DNA from: Thozetella sp. PMI_491
Taxonomy: Eukaryota; Ascomycota; Sordariomycetes; Chaetosphaeriales; Chaetosphaeriaceae
Length of the DNA: 64,000 nucleotides
NCBI GenBank assembly: GCA_021432635.1
Contig: MU270106.1
Span: 4,087 to 68,086 of the forward strand
Direction of reading: 5' to 3'
The notes beneath the pieces were generated by a model. It was not told the origin of the DNA. It made no database searches and saw only the letters and a list, made by a program, of their open reading frames with translations. The position numbers and the translations under genes are program-made. Below, one piece after another: positions 1 through 11,981 of the stretch. How positions within the stretch are numbered: position 1 is the first letter of the stretch; the number at the start of each line of letters is the position of its first letter.

Positions 1-184
1 TTACTTACTTCCGCAGTGACGTGTCCGTGAGCAACCCAAAATAGTTGGGGAGAGGGGAGGGGGAGAAGCCGTGGCTTACGGAAATTGTTCCACATTCCAA
101 AATGACAGCATACAATGTAATGTTACGAAGAGAGAGCTATACCTGAAAAGCCCACCACGAACTGAAACAGCGGCTTCCCAGCGC

Positions 185-194
185 ATATATATAT
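185..194 (+). promoter_or_regulatory. TATA-like element upstream of the NRPS-like gene
   Basis: An alternating AT run (atatatatat) lies about 110 bp upstream of the ATG at 304, followed by a pyrimidine-rich stretch typical of fungal 5' leaders. It is a plausible core promoter element for the A-T-transferase gene. This rests on position and composition only. The remainder of 1-303 shows nothing else that I recognise. Confidence 0.35.
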
Positions 195-303
195 TCAAGT
201 CTATCGCTAGGCTTTAGTAGAGTCTCGTCTGCCTCTCGCTATCTGCCCCCCTACACTGCCCTGTCTTGCCATACCGATCTGATAACTATTCTAATCATTC
301 GTC

Positions 304-3300
304 ATGGCAACCATGGCGAACTCGGTGGATTACGGCAGGAGACTAATTCCTCAGATCCTTGATGATCTCGCCGCTTCTGAGCCAGATCGCATCCTATATT
401 CGATAGCGAAATCTTCGGATATATCCCAGGGCTTTCAGCAAGTATCTGCTCGTACCTTTGCGAAGGCAGTCGACAAGACTGCTTGGCTGCTCCGCAGCCA
501 GATCGGAGAGAGCGCGACGCTACAGTCTGTGGGCTACATTGGGCCTCGTACGTTCTGTCCTTGAACTCTCGGGTGGTGAACGTAACGAACGCTCGCACGT
601 ATTCCTCTCTTGAGCTACTTTACTGATGATACCTAGATGACCTCCGGCACATTCTCTTGACATACGCCTGTGTCAAGGTCAACTGCACGGTCTGTTCCCA
701 TCCACCGGCATGCTGCGGGCACGTCGTTCAGCCAGCTGACCGTCTATTTCTCCTTCTCGCACAGGCCTTGTTTCTTTCCCCCAAAAACAGCACCGAGGGC
801 GCTCTGGCGGTCCTCGAGGCTGCCAAGTGTGATATCTGGGTCAACCCGGGCGGCAAACGGTCCACTCTGGTAAATGACTTCCTGCAGCAACGCCCTATGA
901 AAGTTATCGACTTGCCCAAACTTAGCGAGCTTCTCAATGCCGAAACGACTGAGCCCTACCCGTACACCAAAACATGGGACGAAGCTATTGACGACCCGTT
1001 CTGTCTCTTGCACACCTCCGGCTCAACGGGACTGCCAAAGCCTATCGTATGGTCGCACGGACTGATTGGCACAATGGATGCAGTCCGGCTCCTCCCTCCG
1101 GCTGACGGCGACGGCGGCATGGCTCCGTGGACGAAAGGATGGGACGAAGGCGATAGGATATACTCATCGTTCCCGATGAGCCACGTACGTTTTGCTTCCC
1201 GTGGTTGTCTGCATGATTGTTAACGCATCACTTCGTACTAGGGAGCTGGTATCATCATGAACATTCTGATACCTTCGCTCTTCCGTCTGCAATGCATCAT
1301 GGGCCCCCCAGGCGTAATACCCAACATGCACCTCCTAGATTCTATAGCAGAACATGGAAAGATCGACATCTGGAGCATGATTCCTTCGCTTGTCGATGAG
1401 CTTGGCGAAGCTCCCGATGTCTTGCAGAAGTTCAAAACGTCGAAATTTATCTGTGCATCTGGAGGTAAGAATCTTTAACGTCATTTCGAATCTTGTGGAC
1501 AGACTGTGTTGATTTACTTCGGGACGCTAACATGAATCTTAATGAAGGGCCGGTCAGCCCAACTGTTGCCTCCAAGGTGAATGACACAATCCGTGTATTG
1601 AACCTAACGGGTACGACTGAAGGGTTATTCATCGGGAATCTATGGGTAGATAGGGAAGATTGGTTCTACTTTGCCTTCCATCCCTTCTCTGGGTTTGAGT
1701 TTAAGGAGGTTGAGCAAGGCATATATGAGCACTGGGTGCACCGCAACGAACACGCGCCTCTCTTCCAGGGCATTTTTCACACATTCCCAGATCAGCAGAG
1801 TGTCAACCTCAAAGATCTGTATACGAAACACCCCACCAAGCCCGGTCTCTGGGCCTATAATGGCAGGAATGACGACATTGTTGTTCTGTCCAATGGATAC
1901 AAGATATCACCTTTGGATACAGAAGCTCTGGTCACGACCCATCCGGCGATCGAGGGTTGTCTCATGGTAAGCAAGCAAGCCGCAGCTAGAGAGTCGCAGA
2001 ATCTGTCCCCCGGAAGAATTGTTCCATCACTAAAGCGCATGCATCTCTCAGATCGGCTCCGGAAAACCTCAAGCCGGCCTTCTCATTGAGTTGAAGGATC
2101 CAGCATCGGGAAATGATGAACTTTTCGACAGCATCTGGGCTACGGTAGAGAAAGCCAATGCGGTGTCTCTCCATAAGAACCAGTTGATGAGGGACTACAT
2201 TGCTTTCGCAGAGCCGAGCAAACCTTTCATCCGCACTGATAAGCGAACCGTCAAGCGACGTGCTACCTTGGCGCTATATGCCGACTACATTGAACGTTTC
2301 TACGAGTCTCGGGTGGCAGATGAGGACGTCCAATTCCTGACCATTGACACCAGCTCAACGGAGTCTACCACCCGTGCTGTCCGCCATATTTTGGTCTCTC
2401 TGATCCCGGAGCTCAAAAACGCCTCGCCAGACGAGGATATCTTCAGCTTCGGATTGGATTCACTACTCGTGTTCCGAGCCGTCAAATCCATTGGAGCCGC
2501 TACGGGGCTGAAGACTCGTTTTACTCCCCGGCTTCTCTACGCAAACCCCACTCTCGAAAAGCTGGCGGCCACTATCGTGCGGCTGGTGGCCGAGAAGAAA
2601 GCAGCGACAGCTAACGGTCCATCGTCGAGCGAGCCCGAGGATCCAGAGGTCGCCAAAATGAGAAAGCTAATGGCACTACATAAGTCTCGGCTTTCTGCCA
2701 AGGTGAATCCATGCGATCTGATGAATCCCAATATCTACGTGGGAATGAAGTTTTACATTCCCTTGCGCGAAGGCGTCTCGTTTGAGCAAGCCTATGGAAG
2801 GCTACAAGAGGGCCTCCGCCGCACAATGGAGCTGATTCCGGAGCTTGAGGGCAAGGTGATGCGTTGCTCGGAGCATGAAATGGGATATAAAAAAGGCGAC
2901 CTTCGGATCACCCTCCCCCCTCTCCCATCAACGGCCACCGCACAGCCCGAGTCTCCGGGCCCTTCCCGGGGTCCAAGGCAGCTACGCTTCCAGGATCTGT
3001 CCAACATTCTCCCTTCTTTCGAAGCGCAACGGGCGACTGGGTTCTTATCCTCGGCATTCCGGGACGAAGTGTTCACTGGGTGCCCATGGTTCCCGGCTCT
3101 TCCGGCAGATGTCCTGTATGCACAGGCCAACTTTGTAAAAGGTGGTTGTATCCTAGCCTTCAACCTACACCATGCGGCATTTGACGGCGCCGGTGTCATT
3201 ACTGCGTTGCGGGTCTGGGCCGAATGTTGCAGATATCTGGAAGGAGACACATCTGCGACGTGCAGCTGGCTCGATCCTGAGAGCCTCAACCGCAACCTGC

Positions 3301-4259
3301 TATCCGTTCTCTACGAGCTAGAAGGGTATGCCAAACCAGCATACGAGGTAGACCCCAACGTGTGGGGTTTCCTGGGATTTCCAGACCCAGCGGAGCTTCA
3401 GAATGGAACCAATGGACATCAGTCGGTGAAGTCGGCGGTGCCCCTGGAAAACTCTACTCTGCCTGTTGCACCTCCCTTCCCGCGGAAGTTTGCCTGGCCT
3501 CCCACCCCCCCGGCGGATGGCCGCCAGATGACGTCTTCGACATTCCTCATCTCGCCCGAAGATGTTGAAAAGTTACGGCAAAAGGTTCTTGCTGACCCTG
3601 AAGCAAAGGGCCCCCTGGGTCCGGTGACCTCAATCAGCGACATGATACAAGCGTTCTTCTGGCGCGCGGCGATCAAAGCGCGGTACCGCGTGGCAAAGGA
3701 ACTCCGGGGAGAGTCTTTCGGCCCTGACGACATATCCATTGTGGAGATGCCCATCGACGCGCGCCCTTACTTCTCCTCACTGCTCCCAGCGTCTTATATG
3801 GGAAGTTGTCTTGTGACTAATCGCCCCTACATGCCTGTGGAGGAGCTTTGCGCAGCGGAAACGAGCCTTGGGCGTATCGCCTATATCTTCCGTGAAGCCG
3901 CGACGCGGATTAGTCCATCACTAGTGCATGATGCCTTCACACTTCTACAGTCTATCCCAGATTATAGCATGCTGACCAATGCTTGTATGGGTCTTGGAAG
4001 CATGCATCTTATGATGAACAATCTCATCCTTTTCCAGACCAATGACATTTCATTTGGCGGACAGTTTTTCGACAACGACGGCGTGCCCGATACCGTTCGA
4101 ATACAGATGGACCGGTTTAACACGGCATTTAGGCTGCTACTGATTCACCCTATGCGAGAAGATGGGGGCGTCGAGCTGCTACTAGGAACACTACCGGAGG
4201 AATTTGACATGTTGGTAGCGGACGAAGAGTTTTCTCAGTACGCCAAATTTATGGGATAA
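304..4259 (+). CDS. NRPS-like synthetase: adenylation-thiolation-acyltransferase
   Basis: Spliced model: 304-547, 637-689, 765-1184, 1242-1464, 1548-1966, 2052-4259, giving 1188 aa. All introns are GT..AG and the joins restore family motifs across each boundary. The adenylation domain (about 20-500) carries HTSGSTGLPKP (near 182), NLTGTTEG and NGRNDDIVVLSNGYK. A carrier domain follows (about 555-625) with FGLDSL, the serine near residue 590 being the phosphopantetheine site. The last 500 residues hold HHAAFDG (827-831 as HxxxD) and NDISFGG, which fits a PF02458-type BAHD/trichothecene-acetyltransferase fold; there is no reductase or thioesterase. The enzyme would activate a carboxylic or amino acid, tether it and acyl-transfer it. 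As I recall, adenylation, thiolation and transferase follow the isocyanide synthase domain in A. fumigatus CrmA; here that synthase is a separate gene at 11982. The substrate cannot be read from the sequence. A second in-frame ATG lies at 313. Confidence 0.9.
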
Positions 4260-5923
4260 ACATATAATAGTGTGTCGCAAGGCCTTCACGAGAGGGCAAA
4301 TCCCAATGTGGGAAACAAAAACTTGGAAAAAAAACAATAAAAAAGCAAAGGTATAGTTGGGCTGGTGGAAGTAGGAACGACGGCTGCGGAGGAGCTGAGG
4401 TAGAAATCCAGTAGTTGTCATAATATTTTACAGTGTTATGAAATGAAAACTATAGCAAGTGAGAATTCTACTGGAAGAACTGGAAATGCGTGATTCTAGG
4501 GAACAGTGTGTAAAAGTCGCCTGAGGGAACCCCCTGGATGAAACGTCGAGCGAGCTTAAACGCCTGTAATAGGCAGGCTTGTCTTCAAAAGTGAAGGTTT
4601 TATTCTGGGGTGGGGGCGGGGAGGGAGGATTGGTAAAAAAAAAAAAAAAAATTCTTTTATTTTTTCTTTATTTTTTTCCCTTTTTTTATTTTCCAAAAAT
4701 TACCCTCACTAATTAGGAAATTACTAAAATGCTTTATTTTCTCTTGAAAAAAATTATTAGAGTTAAAAACATATGCAATTAAAATACGGTCTTCTGGTTC
4801 CATGGGTCTGGTGCTGGAGATGAGCAAGTTCGCGCAAGAATCCTTCTGCTGGGCCACGTTTTGGGTGTTCCTCTCTTTGGTATCCTAGTTCACACCCATT
4901 ACTGCAGGGTTGTGGCGAGCTGTCTGCAGCAAGGCTCTAGACCAAGGTGTAAAACTAAGGGTTCGATTGCGTGCGTCAGCCTCTCAGTCCCAGTTTCCGA
5001 GCTTACCAACATCATGTTAACACGGGCAACCGGTGAGTTTCGGACCGATTATGGAGAATTCTGCGGCTACTTTTGGTTGTCATAGTTCTCGAGAGTTGCA
5101 GTTCTTTGCATGACCAGTTGCTCTCCGCGCCAAGATGTGTAGGCGCCCTCAAACCTGTGGGGGGTTACCATGGTTAGTCCTATAGGCGGTGAGAGCAAAG
5201 AGACGAACTCCTCGCCGTGTGCCGAGTGACTGCATCAGCCCATCGGACTAATAAGCAATCAGCAAGGGAGCACCAAGTGCCCGATACCATTTAACAGGGT
5301 CGAGAGTGCTGGCGAGGGATATTTCCCGTTTGGGCATGTTTTGTTTTTGGGACCAAGGCAAAGTAGCACCAATACGCCACAATTTATTTAGGCATGTCTT
5401 TGGTCGGTACCCAATCATTTAGCTAACCGCAGATGCCGTCACCAAAATGTGGTACTCACCTGTAATGCATTCGGATCTGCAACCTCATAACCCGTTACAC
5501 ATGGATACCTATGTACTTGAGTGAGTTCATGGGTTAGCTAGCCCGCTAGTCAAGTCGAGACTAGCGGCGGTGTTCTCATGCGTAGAACTTCCTTTTTAGA
5601 CTTTCACCGAAATAAGACACGGTAGAAATCCGAGTTTTCGTAAGTTATCTTGGCTCCGAGTGATATGGGTAAGCTTGCTCTACCTGTGGAGTATCCTGCT
5701 GGAAGGACTGGTACAGTTCCTGCAAGCCTTTCTGTTTCGATTCACCTTCCTCACTCTTCCCACTTTCGCCTCTTATGTTTCCTCGCGTGCGTGTCGCTTG
5801 TGACCTCGTCTCGTCATTGCCGTGGTACTTTCTCTTGTCCCTGGAGTAGACCCTGGCTTACACACTTGCCCCTTCACGTCTTGACGACGCAACTAGCCTG
5901 CAATAAACAATTCGGGGTCAAGC
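4260..5923. other. Intergenic, 1.66 kb, with an AT-rich low-complexity patch
   Basis: This stretch lies between the NRPS-like gene and the ABC transporter gene. Positions 4635-4651 are a run of A, followed by a T-rich and then AT-rich tract to about 4780. Short ORFs here lack family motifs or splice support. The last few hundred bases are pyrimidine-rich and probably hold the transporter promoter, but no specific site could be named. Confidence 0.6.
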
Positions 5924-8900
5924 ATGTCCGCTGTGTCCAGCCAAGAAAGTAATGACCACAACAAATCCGGCGATTCCATCGTTAGCAGTAAGACAACTGA
6001 AGACGACGTTGCCACGTGTGTTGCGGAAGAGACCGGCCGTTCAAACCACTTCCAGCCGCAAAACGTTTCCATGGCCGACAATTTCGCGTCTTCCGGCGAC
6101 GTTGGGGAGCATGAGGAAGAACTAGAGCGACGCGCTTCCGCCGTACAAGCTCTTGCAAGCTCCTACTCACGCCGCTCCGGAGGTGGTCCTCGTGGCAATC
6201 CTTTTCTAGCGGAGGCCGACTCAGTGCTCAACCCGAAGTCTCCAAACTTCAACGCCAAAGAGTGGGCAAAAGCAATCGTGGAATTAATATCCTCAAGCGG
6301 TACATCGCTCCGCTCTTCTGGTGTCTGCTTCCAGAATCTCAGCGTTCATGGCTTTCGCACTTCCACCGACTATCACAAAGATGTGGGCAACATCTGGCTC
6401 TCGTTCGGCGCTCGTCTCTTTCAGAGTTTGGTTGACAAACAGCGCCCGCGGGTCGACATCTTGACTCAAATCGATGGTCTGGTGCGAAAAGGGGAGATGC
6501 TTGTTGTGCTAGGACCACCAGGTTCTGGCTGCTCTACATTTCTCAAGTCCATTGCCGGAGAAGCAAATGGTATCCATGTTGGAGAGGGCTCTTATTTCAA
6601 CTACCAAGGTATGCCGCGGAAAATCCTCTGCTGTCAGTGTGACAGAAGCCCCAAATGATCTTGCGTCCTGTCGTTTGCCGTTCTCGACTCTTCCATCCTT
6701 GGAGACTAAAACTCGACATAGGAATGACGGCGAAAGAAATGCATTCCCATCACCGTGGCGAAGCACTTTACACCGCTGAGCTTGATGTGCATTTCCCGAT
6801 GCTGACCGTCGGAGATACGCTCACCTTCGCCGCTCGCGCCCGCCAACCTCGGGAACTGCCCCCTGGCGTTGACAAGAACGATTATATCAGCCATCTTCGA
6901 GACGTCATTATGGCGGTATTTGGAATTTCCCACACGGTCGATACTATGGTGGGGAATCACCTCGTCCGCGGTGTTTCTGGTGGTGAACGGAAGCGAGTTA
7001 CGATTTGCGAGGCAGCCCTTTCGGGGGCTTCCTTGCAGTGTTGGGATAATTCGACCCGCGGGCTCGATTCTGCCAATGCAATCGAATTCTGCAGGGCTCT
7101 TCGTCTTGAGACGGAGCTCTTCAACAGCACTGCCTGCGTTTCCATATATCAATCACCTCAAAGCGCTTACGATGTTTTCGACAAGGCTACGGTGCTTTAT
7201 GAAGGTCGTCAGATCTTTTTCGGCCACGCTAACAAGGCCAAGCAATATTTTATTGACCTTGGCTTTGAGTGCCCTGCGCGTCAGACTACTCCCGACTTCC
7301 TCACCTCAATGACCTCGCCCAGCGAGCGGATCGTCCGGCCTGGATTTGAAGCCAGAGTTCCCCGAACCCCAGATGACTTTGCAGCTGCCTGGAGGAGCAG
7401 CGCTGAGTTCGCAGCCTTGCAAGCCGAGATTGAGCAGTATAAGATTGATCATCCCATCAATGGCCCCGATACGGAAGCCTTTCGCGCCTCGAAGCATGCC
7501 CAGCAGGCCAGAGGGCAGCGCAAGAAGTCTCCCTACATCCTGACCTACCCCCAGCAAATTCAGCTATGTTTGTGGCGAGGTTGGAAGCGATTGACAGGCG
7601 ACCCGAGTGTGACACTATTTGCCTTGACGGCACATTCTATCATTGCCGTCATTGTCGGTAGCCTGTTCTACAATCTAGGCGAGACGTCTTCCACCTTCTT
7701 CAGTCGCGGAGCCTTGCTTTTCTACTCTTGTATGCTGAACGCATTCTCTAGTGCCATGGAGGTTAGTCACCCTGTCTGCCACTTTAGCTCCACTAGACTA
7801 ACAGCATTAGATCATGACCTTATTTGCGCAACGGCCGATCGTCGAGAAGCACCGCCGATACGCTTTCTACCATCCCTCTGCAGAGGCGGTAGCGTCTTTG
7901 ATTTGTTCCATGCCACACAAAATTGTCGACTCGATCATTTTCAACCTCATTATTTACTTCATGACGAACCTCCGCCGGGAACCAGGAGCATTCTTCTTCT
8001 TCTTGCTCACTGCCTTCTCCACGGTATTGGTCATGTCGATGGTGTTCCGCACAATCGCCTCAACGTCGCGCACACTGTTCCAAGCTCTGGTGCCTGCAGG
8101 CCTCCTCATGCTAGATCTGATCATCTTTGTGGGCTTTGTCATTCCCCCAAAGGATATGCACCCCTGGTGTCGATGGCTGAACTACATCGACCCGATAGCC
8201 TATGCGTTTGAATCGCTTATGGTTAACGAGTTTCACGGGCGCAAATTCCCATGTGATCAGTACGTGCCTAGCCAGGATCTACCTGAATACGCCAATGTGA
8301 GCGGTGCAAACCAAATCTGCAGAGCTGTGGGTTCCAGGCCGGGTCAGGATTATATTCTTGGTGACGACTTTGTGCTCTCGAACTATAATTACTCCTGGGA
8401 CCACCGATGGCGGAATTACGGTATCATTATCGCATTCACCGTTGCCCTTATGGGCTGCTATTTGGTCGCCGCGGAATTCATTTCCGAGAAGAAATCGAGA
8501 GGTGAAGTGCTGCTGTTTCGACGTGGCCAAAAGCCAGCTGCGGCCAAGCTTGCCGACAAAGAGCTCAAGAACCCTGAGGCTGCCTCTTCCAATATCACCT
8601 CCATCGTCAGCACTGAGTGGGAACGTGGCGACAACAAAGAAAGCAACGGCATGATTCAGCAACAGAATTCGGTATATCAGTGGCGTGACGTTTGCTACGA
8701 CATTAAAATAAAAAAAAAGACTCGCCGCATCCTGGACCATGTCGATGGCTGGGTTAAGCCTGGAACTTTGACCGCGCTGATGGGGGTATCTGGCGCCGGA
8801 AAAACCTCTCTGCTGGATTGCCTGGCCGGTCGGCCCTCTATTGGCATCATTACAGGCGAAATGCTTGTTAACGGCAAACCTCGGAATCAGTCTTTTCAAA

Positions 8901-10624
8901 GAAGCATTGGCTATGCGCAGCAACAGGACCTCCATCTACAAACTTCAACTGTCAGGGAGGCCTTAAGATTTAGCGCACTCCTCCGTCAGCCTGCGGATGT
9001 CTCTCGAAAAGACAAGCTTGCATACGTGGAAGAAGTCATCAAGCTATTGAACATGGAGGAATATGCTGATGCTATTATCGGCGTTCCTGGTGAAGCTCTC
9101 AATTCTGAGCAGCGCAAGCGACTTACTATTGCCGTTGAGCTTGTGGCTAAGCCGCCTTTGCTACTTTTTGTGGATGAGCCAACTTCGGGCCTTGATTCAC
9201 AAACGTCTTGGGTTATCTTGGATCTTCTCGACCACTTGACCAAAGCCGGTCAAGCCATCATCTGCACCATTCACCAGCCCTCTGCCTTCCTTTTCGAACG
9301 CTTCGACCGGCTGTTACTGCTGGCGGAAGGCGGGAAGACTGTTTACTTTGGTGACATTGGAGAGAAGTTCAAGACCATGGTCAGCTATTTCGAGCGGAAT
9401 GGAGGGCATCCATGCCCCCCGGACGCCAATCCGGCCGAGTGGATGCTAGAAGTTATCGGTGCGGCGCCTGGATCGAAAACTACGATCGACTGGTTCAACA
9501 CGTGGATTGAAAGCTCGGAATACCAAGAGGTACAAATTCAGCTAGAGAAACTGAAGGTAGAAGGTCTAAAGTCAGATGTGAAAACCTCGATCGATATCTC
9601 CTCCGACGATTCAAACAGCGAGTTTGCAGCTCCATTTGCCGTCCAGCTATACGAAAACCTCTCCCGCGTCTTTCAGCAATACTGGCGCACTCCTACATAC
9701 ATCTATTCCAAGATTTCCCTTTGCACAATTATCCCCTTGTTTATCGGATTTGTCTTTTTCAAGGCTGAGAACAGTATCCAAGGCCTTCAAAGTCAGATGT
9801 TCTCAATCTTCAACTTGTTCACCATCTTTGGCTCAATCGTACAGCAATCTATACCACAATTTGTTATCCAGCGATCGCTGTATGAGGCCCGCGAAAGGCC
9901 AGCGAAAGTCTACTCATGGAAGGCCTTCATCTTGTCGCAAATCATGGTTGAGCTTCCATGGAACTGCTTGATGGCGGTCTTTATGTACTGTTGCTGGTAC
10001 TATCCTATTGGGCTGTTCCGAAATGCCGAGCTTGAAGACCAAGTATCGGAAAGGGGGGCGCTTGTGTTCCTGTTTCTGCTCATGTTTATGATCTTGGCCG
10101 GAAGCTTCTCGACATTTATGGTTTCCGGCTTCAACGCTGCCTCGAATGGTGGTACGCTTGCAGACTTGATGTTTAGCCTCTGCATGATGTTCTGCGGCGT
10201 TCTCGTTCCGGCCAACAGCCTCCCTCGCTTCTGGACATTCATGAACCGCGTGTCACCGTTCACTTATCTTGTGGGCGGCGTACTGTCATCGGCGGTAGGG
10301 AATGCCAAGGTAGTCTGCGCCGAGAACGAGCTCCTGTCCCTCCAGCCCAGGAATGGTTTGTCTTGTGGCGAGTACCTAGATGCCCATATAGGGACCTACG
10401 GTGGCTATCTCGTGGACGTTAACGCTACGGCGAGCTGCTTGTTCTGTCCCATGTCGGAAACGAACAAGTATCTCGAGACCATTAGCGTATACTACGAGGA
10501 CCGTTGGAGGAACTTTGGTATCCTGTGGAGCTATGTCATCTTCAACACTGTTGGGGCACTGTTGATTTACTATTGGGCACGCGTACCGAAGAGAAGTGCC
10601 GTCGAAAGGCAGAAGAAGGAGTAG
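5924..10624 (+). CDS. PDR-type ABC-G multidrug transporter
   Basis: Spliced model: 5924-6608, 6722-7761, 7811-10624, giving 1512 aa, the usual full size for fungal pleiotropic-drug-resistance pumps. The layout is NBD-TMD-NBD-TMD. NBD1 has the fungal degenerate Walker [10 protein letters not shown] (about 197-205, Cys where Lys is usual), signature VSGGERKRV and Walker [16 protein letters not shown]2 has canonical GVSGAGKTS (about 900), degenerate signature LNSEQRKRL and [13 protein letters not shown]. This asymmetric pairing is normal for the PDR family and is not a defect. It is probably a plasma-membrane ATP-driven exporter of hydrophobic compounds. Its place between the A-T-transferase and the isocyanide synthase, all on the + strand, suggests export or self-protection for the cluster product. 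It could instead be a general azole-type pump, since specificity cannot be read from sequence. Confidence 0.95.
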
Positions 10625-11981
10625 GTAGATGGGCACAATGATGTGTTCCCTTCGACAGCAACAGGTTGGTCGGTCGCGATTCAGAAGGACGAAAGCAAAC
10701 CCACAGGGGAAGGAGGCACACGCACGCACATACACACACTCTTCAAAACCCGGGTAAACACGAGCAAATTCACATGGAGATGAATTACACCGAAAATTGT
10801 AGCCACCTTTTATTTCTAGCATCTAATAAACTGCATTATGGCGAGAGCCTACTCACACCAACGTTTGCCGGATGTATGCATCCCTCCCTTTCATTGCCCG
10901 TTGGCGTCTTCTAAGAAAGATGCAGTTTGTCAGTAGAGATGGATGGCTTTGGTCTCGATGCGCCGCACTTCGCCGAGAAGCAACGACATCCACCCTGAAG
11001 GTGTAATATTGACTTCCATAAAGTGGTGTGGTTGAAATCTTACGTTGCATTTTTCACCGGTGCTACCCCCAAAAAAATTATGATAGCTCAATAACGGGCG
11101 GCTCTGCCCACAGCCCCTCTTTTTTGCGGCAGTTTCCGAGCTCGTAGCTAACAAAATGCCTCGCATTTCGCTACCTGCTATCGTAGTGGTATCGTGACTC
11201 GGGATGTTACCTTCTAGGTCCCGGTAAAGGAGGTAAGGACCCACACACATGCTACCCTTGAATTCAGCCTCCGCCGTCCACCGTCTTGGTCTGCACGGAC
11301 CCATATTAGACAACCATCCCTGGCTCTGTGGAATAAAGGGCCGGCTTACTGCGGCGTGGGCTCCCTCGGCGCTCGAGTATTATTCACCTGACACATGCCA
11401 GACGCACTGGTTGGAAAGCTGCCAAGGTTTTGAGCTCGCACGACGTGCGCCACCGAAGGAGCCTCGAGCGGGGCTACCCACACCGGGGAGCTAGACCCGC
11501 GAGCGCCGGACCTCGGGGCGGAGGAGTGGGAAGGGGGCAGGGAGTGTGAACATGAGTGAGGACACTTCACCGAAACCAAAGTTATAGAGATCCTCGTGGT
11601 CAGAATCCCTTTTAGCGCTAAAAGAACTAAAGCGGGTTAGGGATAATTTTGCAAAAGTGACCTAGCCTTTCGAAATTTTTGTAGGAGCCAAGGCGCTGAG
11701 AGCGCCCTAGTTGCGACTCTTAGGGCAACGAGCCACCGTCTTGGTACGGCCATATTAGACCGAATGTTGCCGCGCTTTAAGCTTGCTTCAGTTTAGAGGG
11801 CTTAGATGGAGTTGACCAAGCTTCTATTGTGCCTAACCCGAAAGCAACTGGCGTGCCACCAAGATTCTACGCCTATCTCGCAATTCCGGCTGTCTACCTC
11901 TTGACCAGAGATTCCTTCGGAGAACTGCCGTCCACATCCCTCCCACCCCCCCTTGGGCTTTCTTTAACACTTCGCTTCACC
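10625..11981. other. Intergenic upstream of the isocyanide synthase gene
   Basis: About 1.35 kb without a convincing gene. It contains two copies of a short motif, at 11278-11309 and 11733-11760 (see findings), and a pyrimidine-rich leader just before the ATG at 11982. The frame is open back to 11829 but offers only GTG there. Confidence 0.55.

Noticed and set aside
302-1013. Open frames opposite or overlapping the NRPS-like gene
   Set aside because: They are antisense or off-frame shadows without motifs; the spliced + strand model explains the region.
5924-10624. Missing Walker A lysine in NBD1 and weak signature in NBD2 of the ABC transporter
   Set aside because: This asymmetric degeneration is the normal state of fungal PDR transporters, not a sign of decay.
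10761-10768. Copper-regulator-like octamers (TTTGCTCR type) at 10761, 14035 and 22385
   Set aside because: A degenerate 8-mer of this kind is expected by chance every several kilobases, and none lies in a clear core promoter of a cluster gene.
11829-11981. Upstream extension of the isocyanide synthase frame to 11829
   Set aside because: The frame there begins at GTG with no ATG; the ATG at 11982 has a good context and follows a pyrimidine-rich leader.
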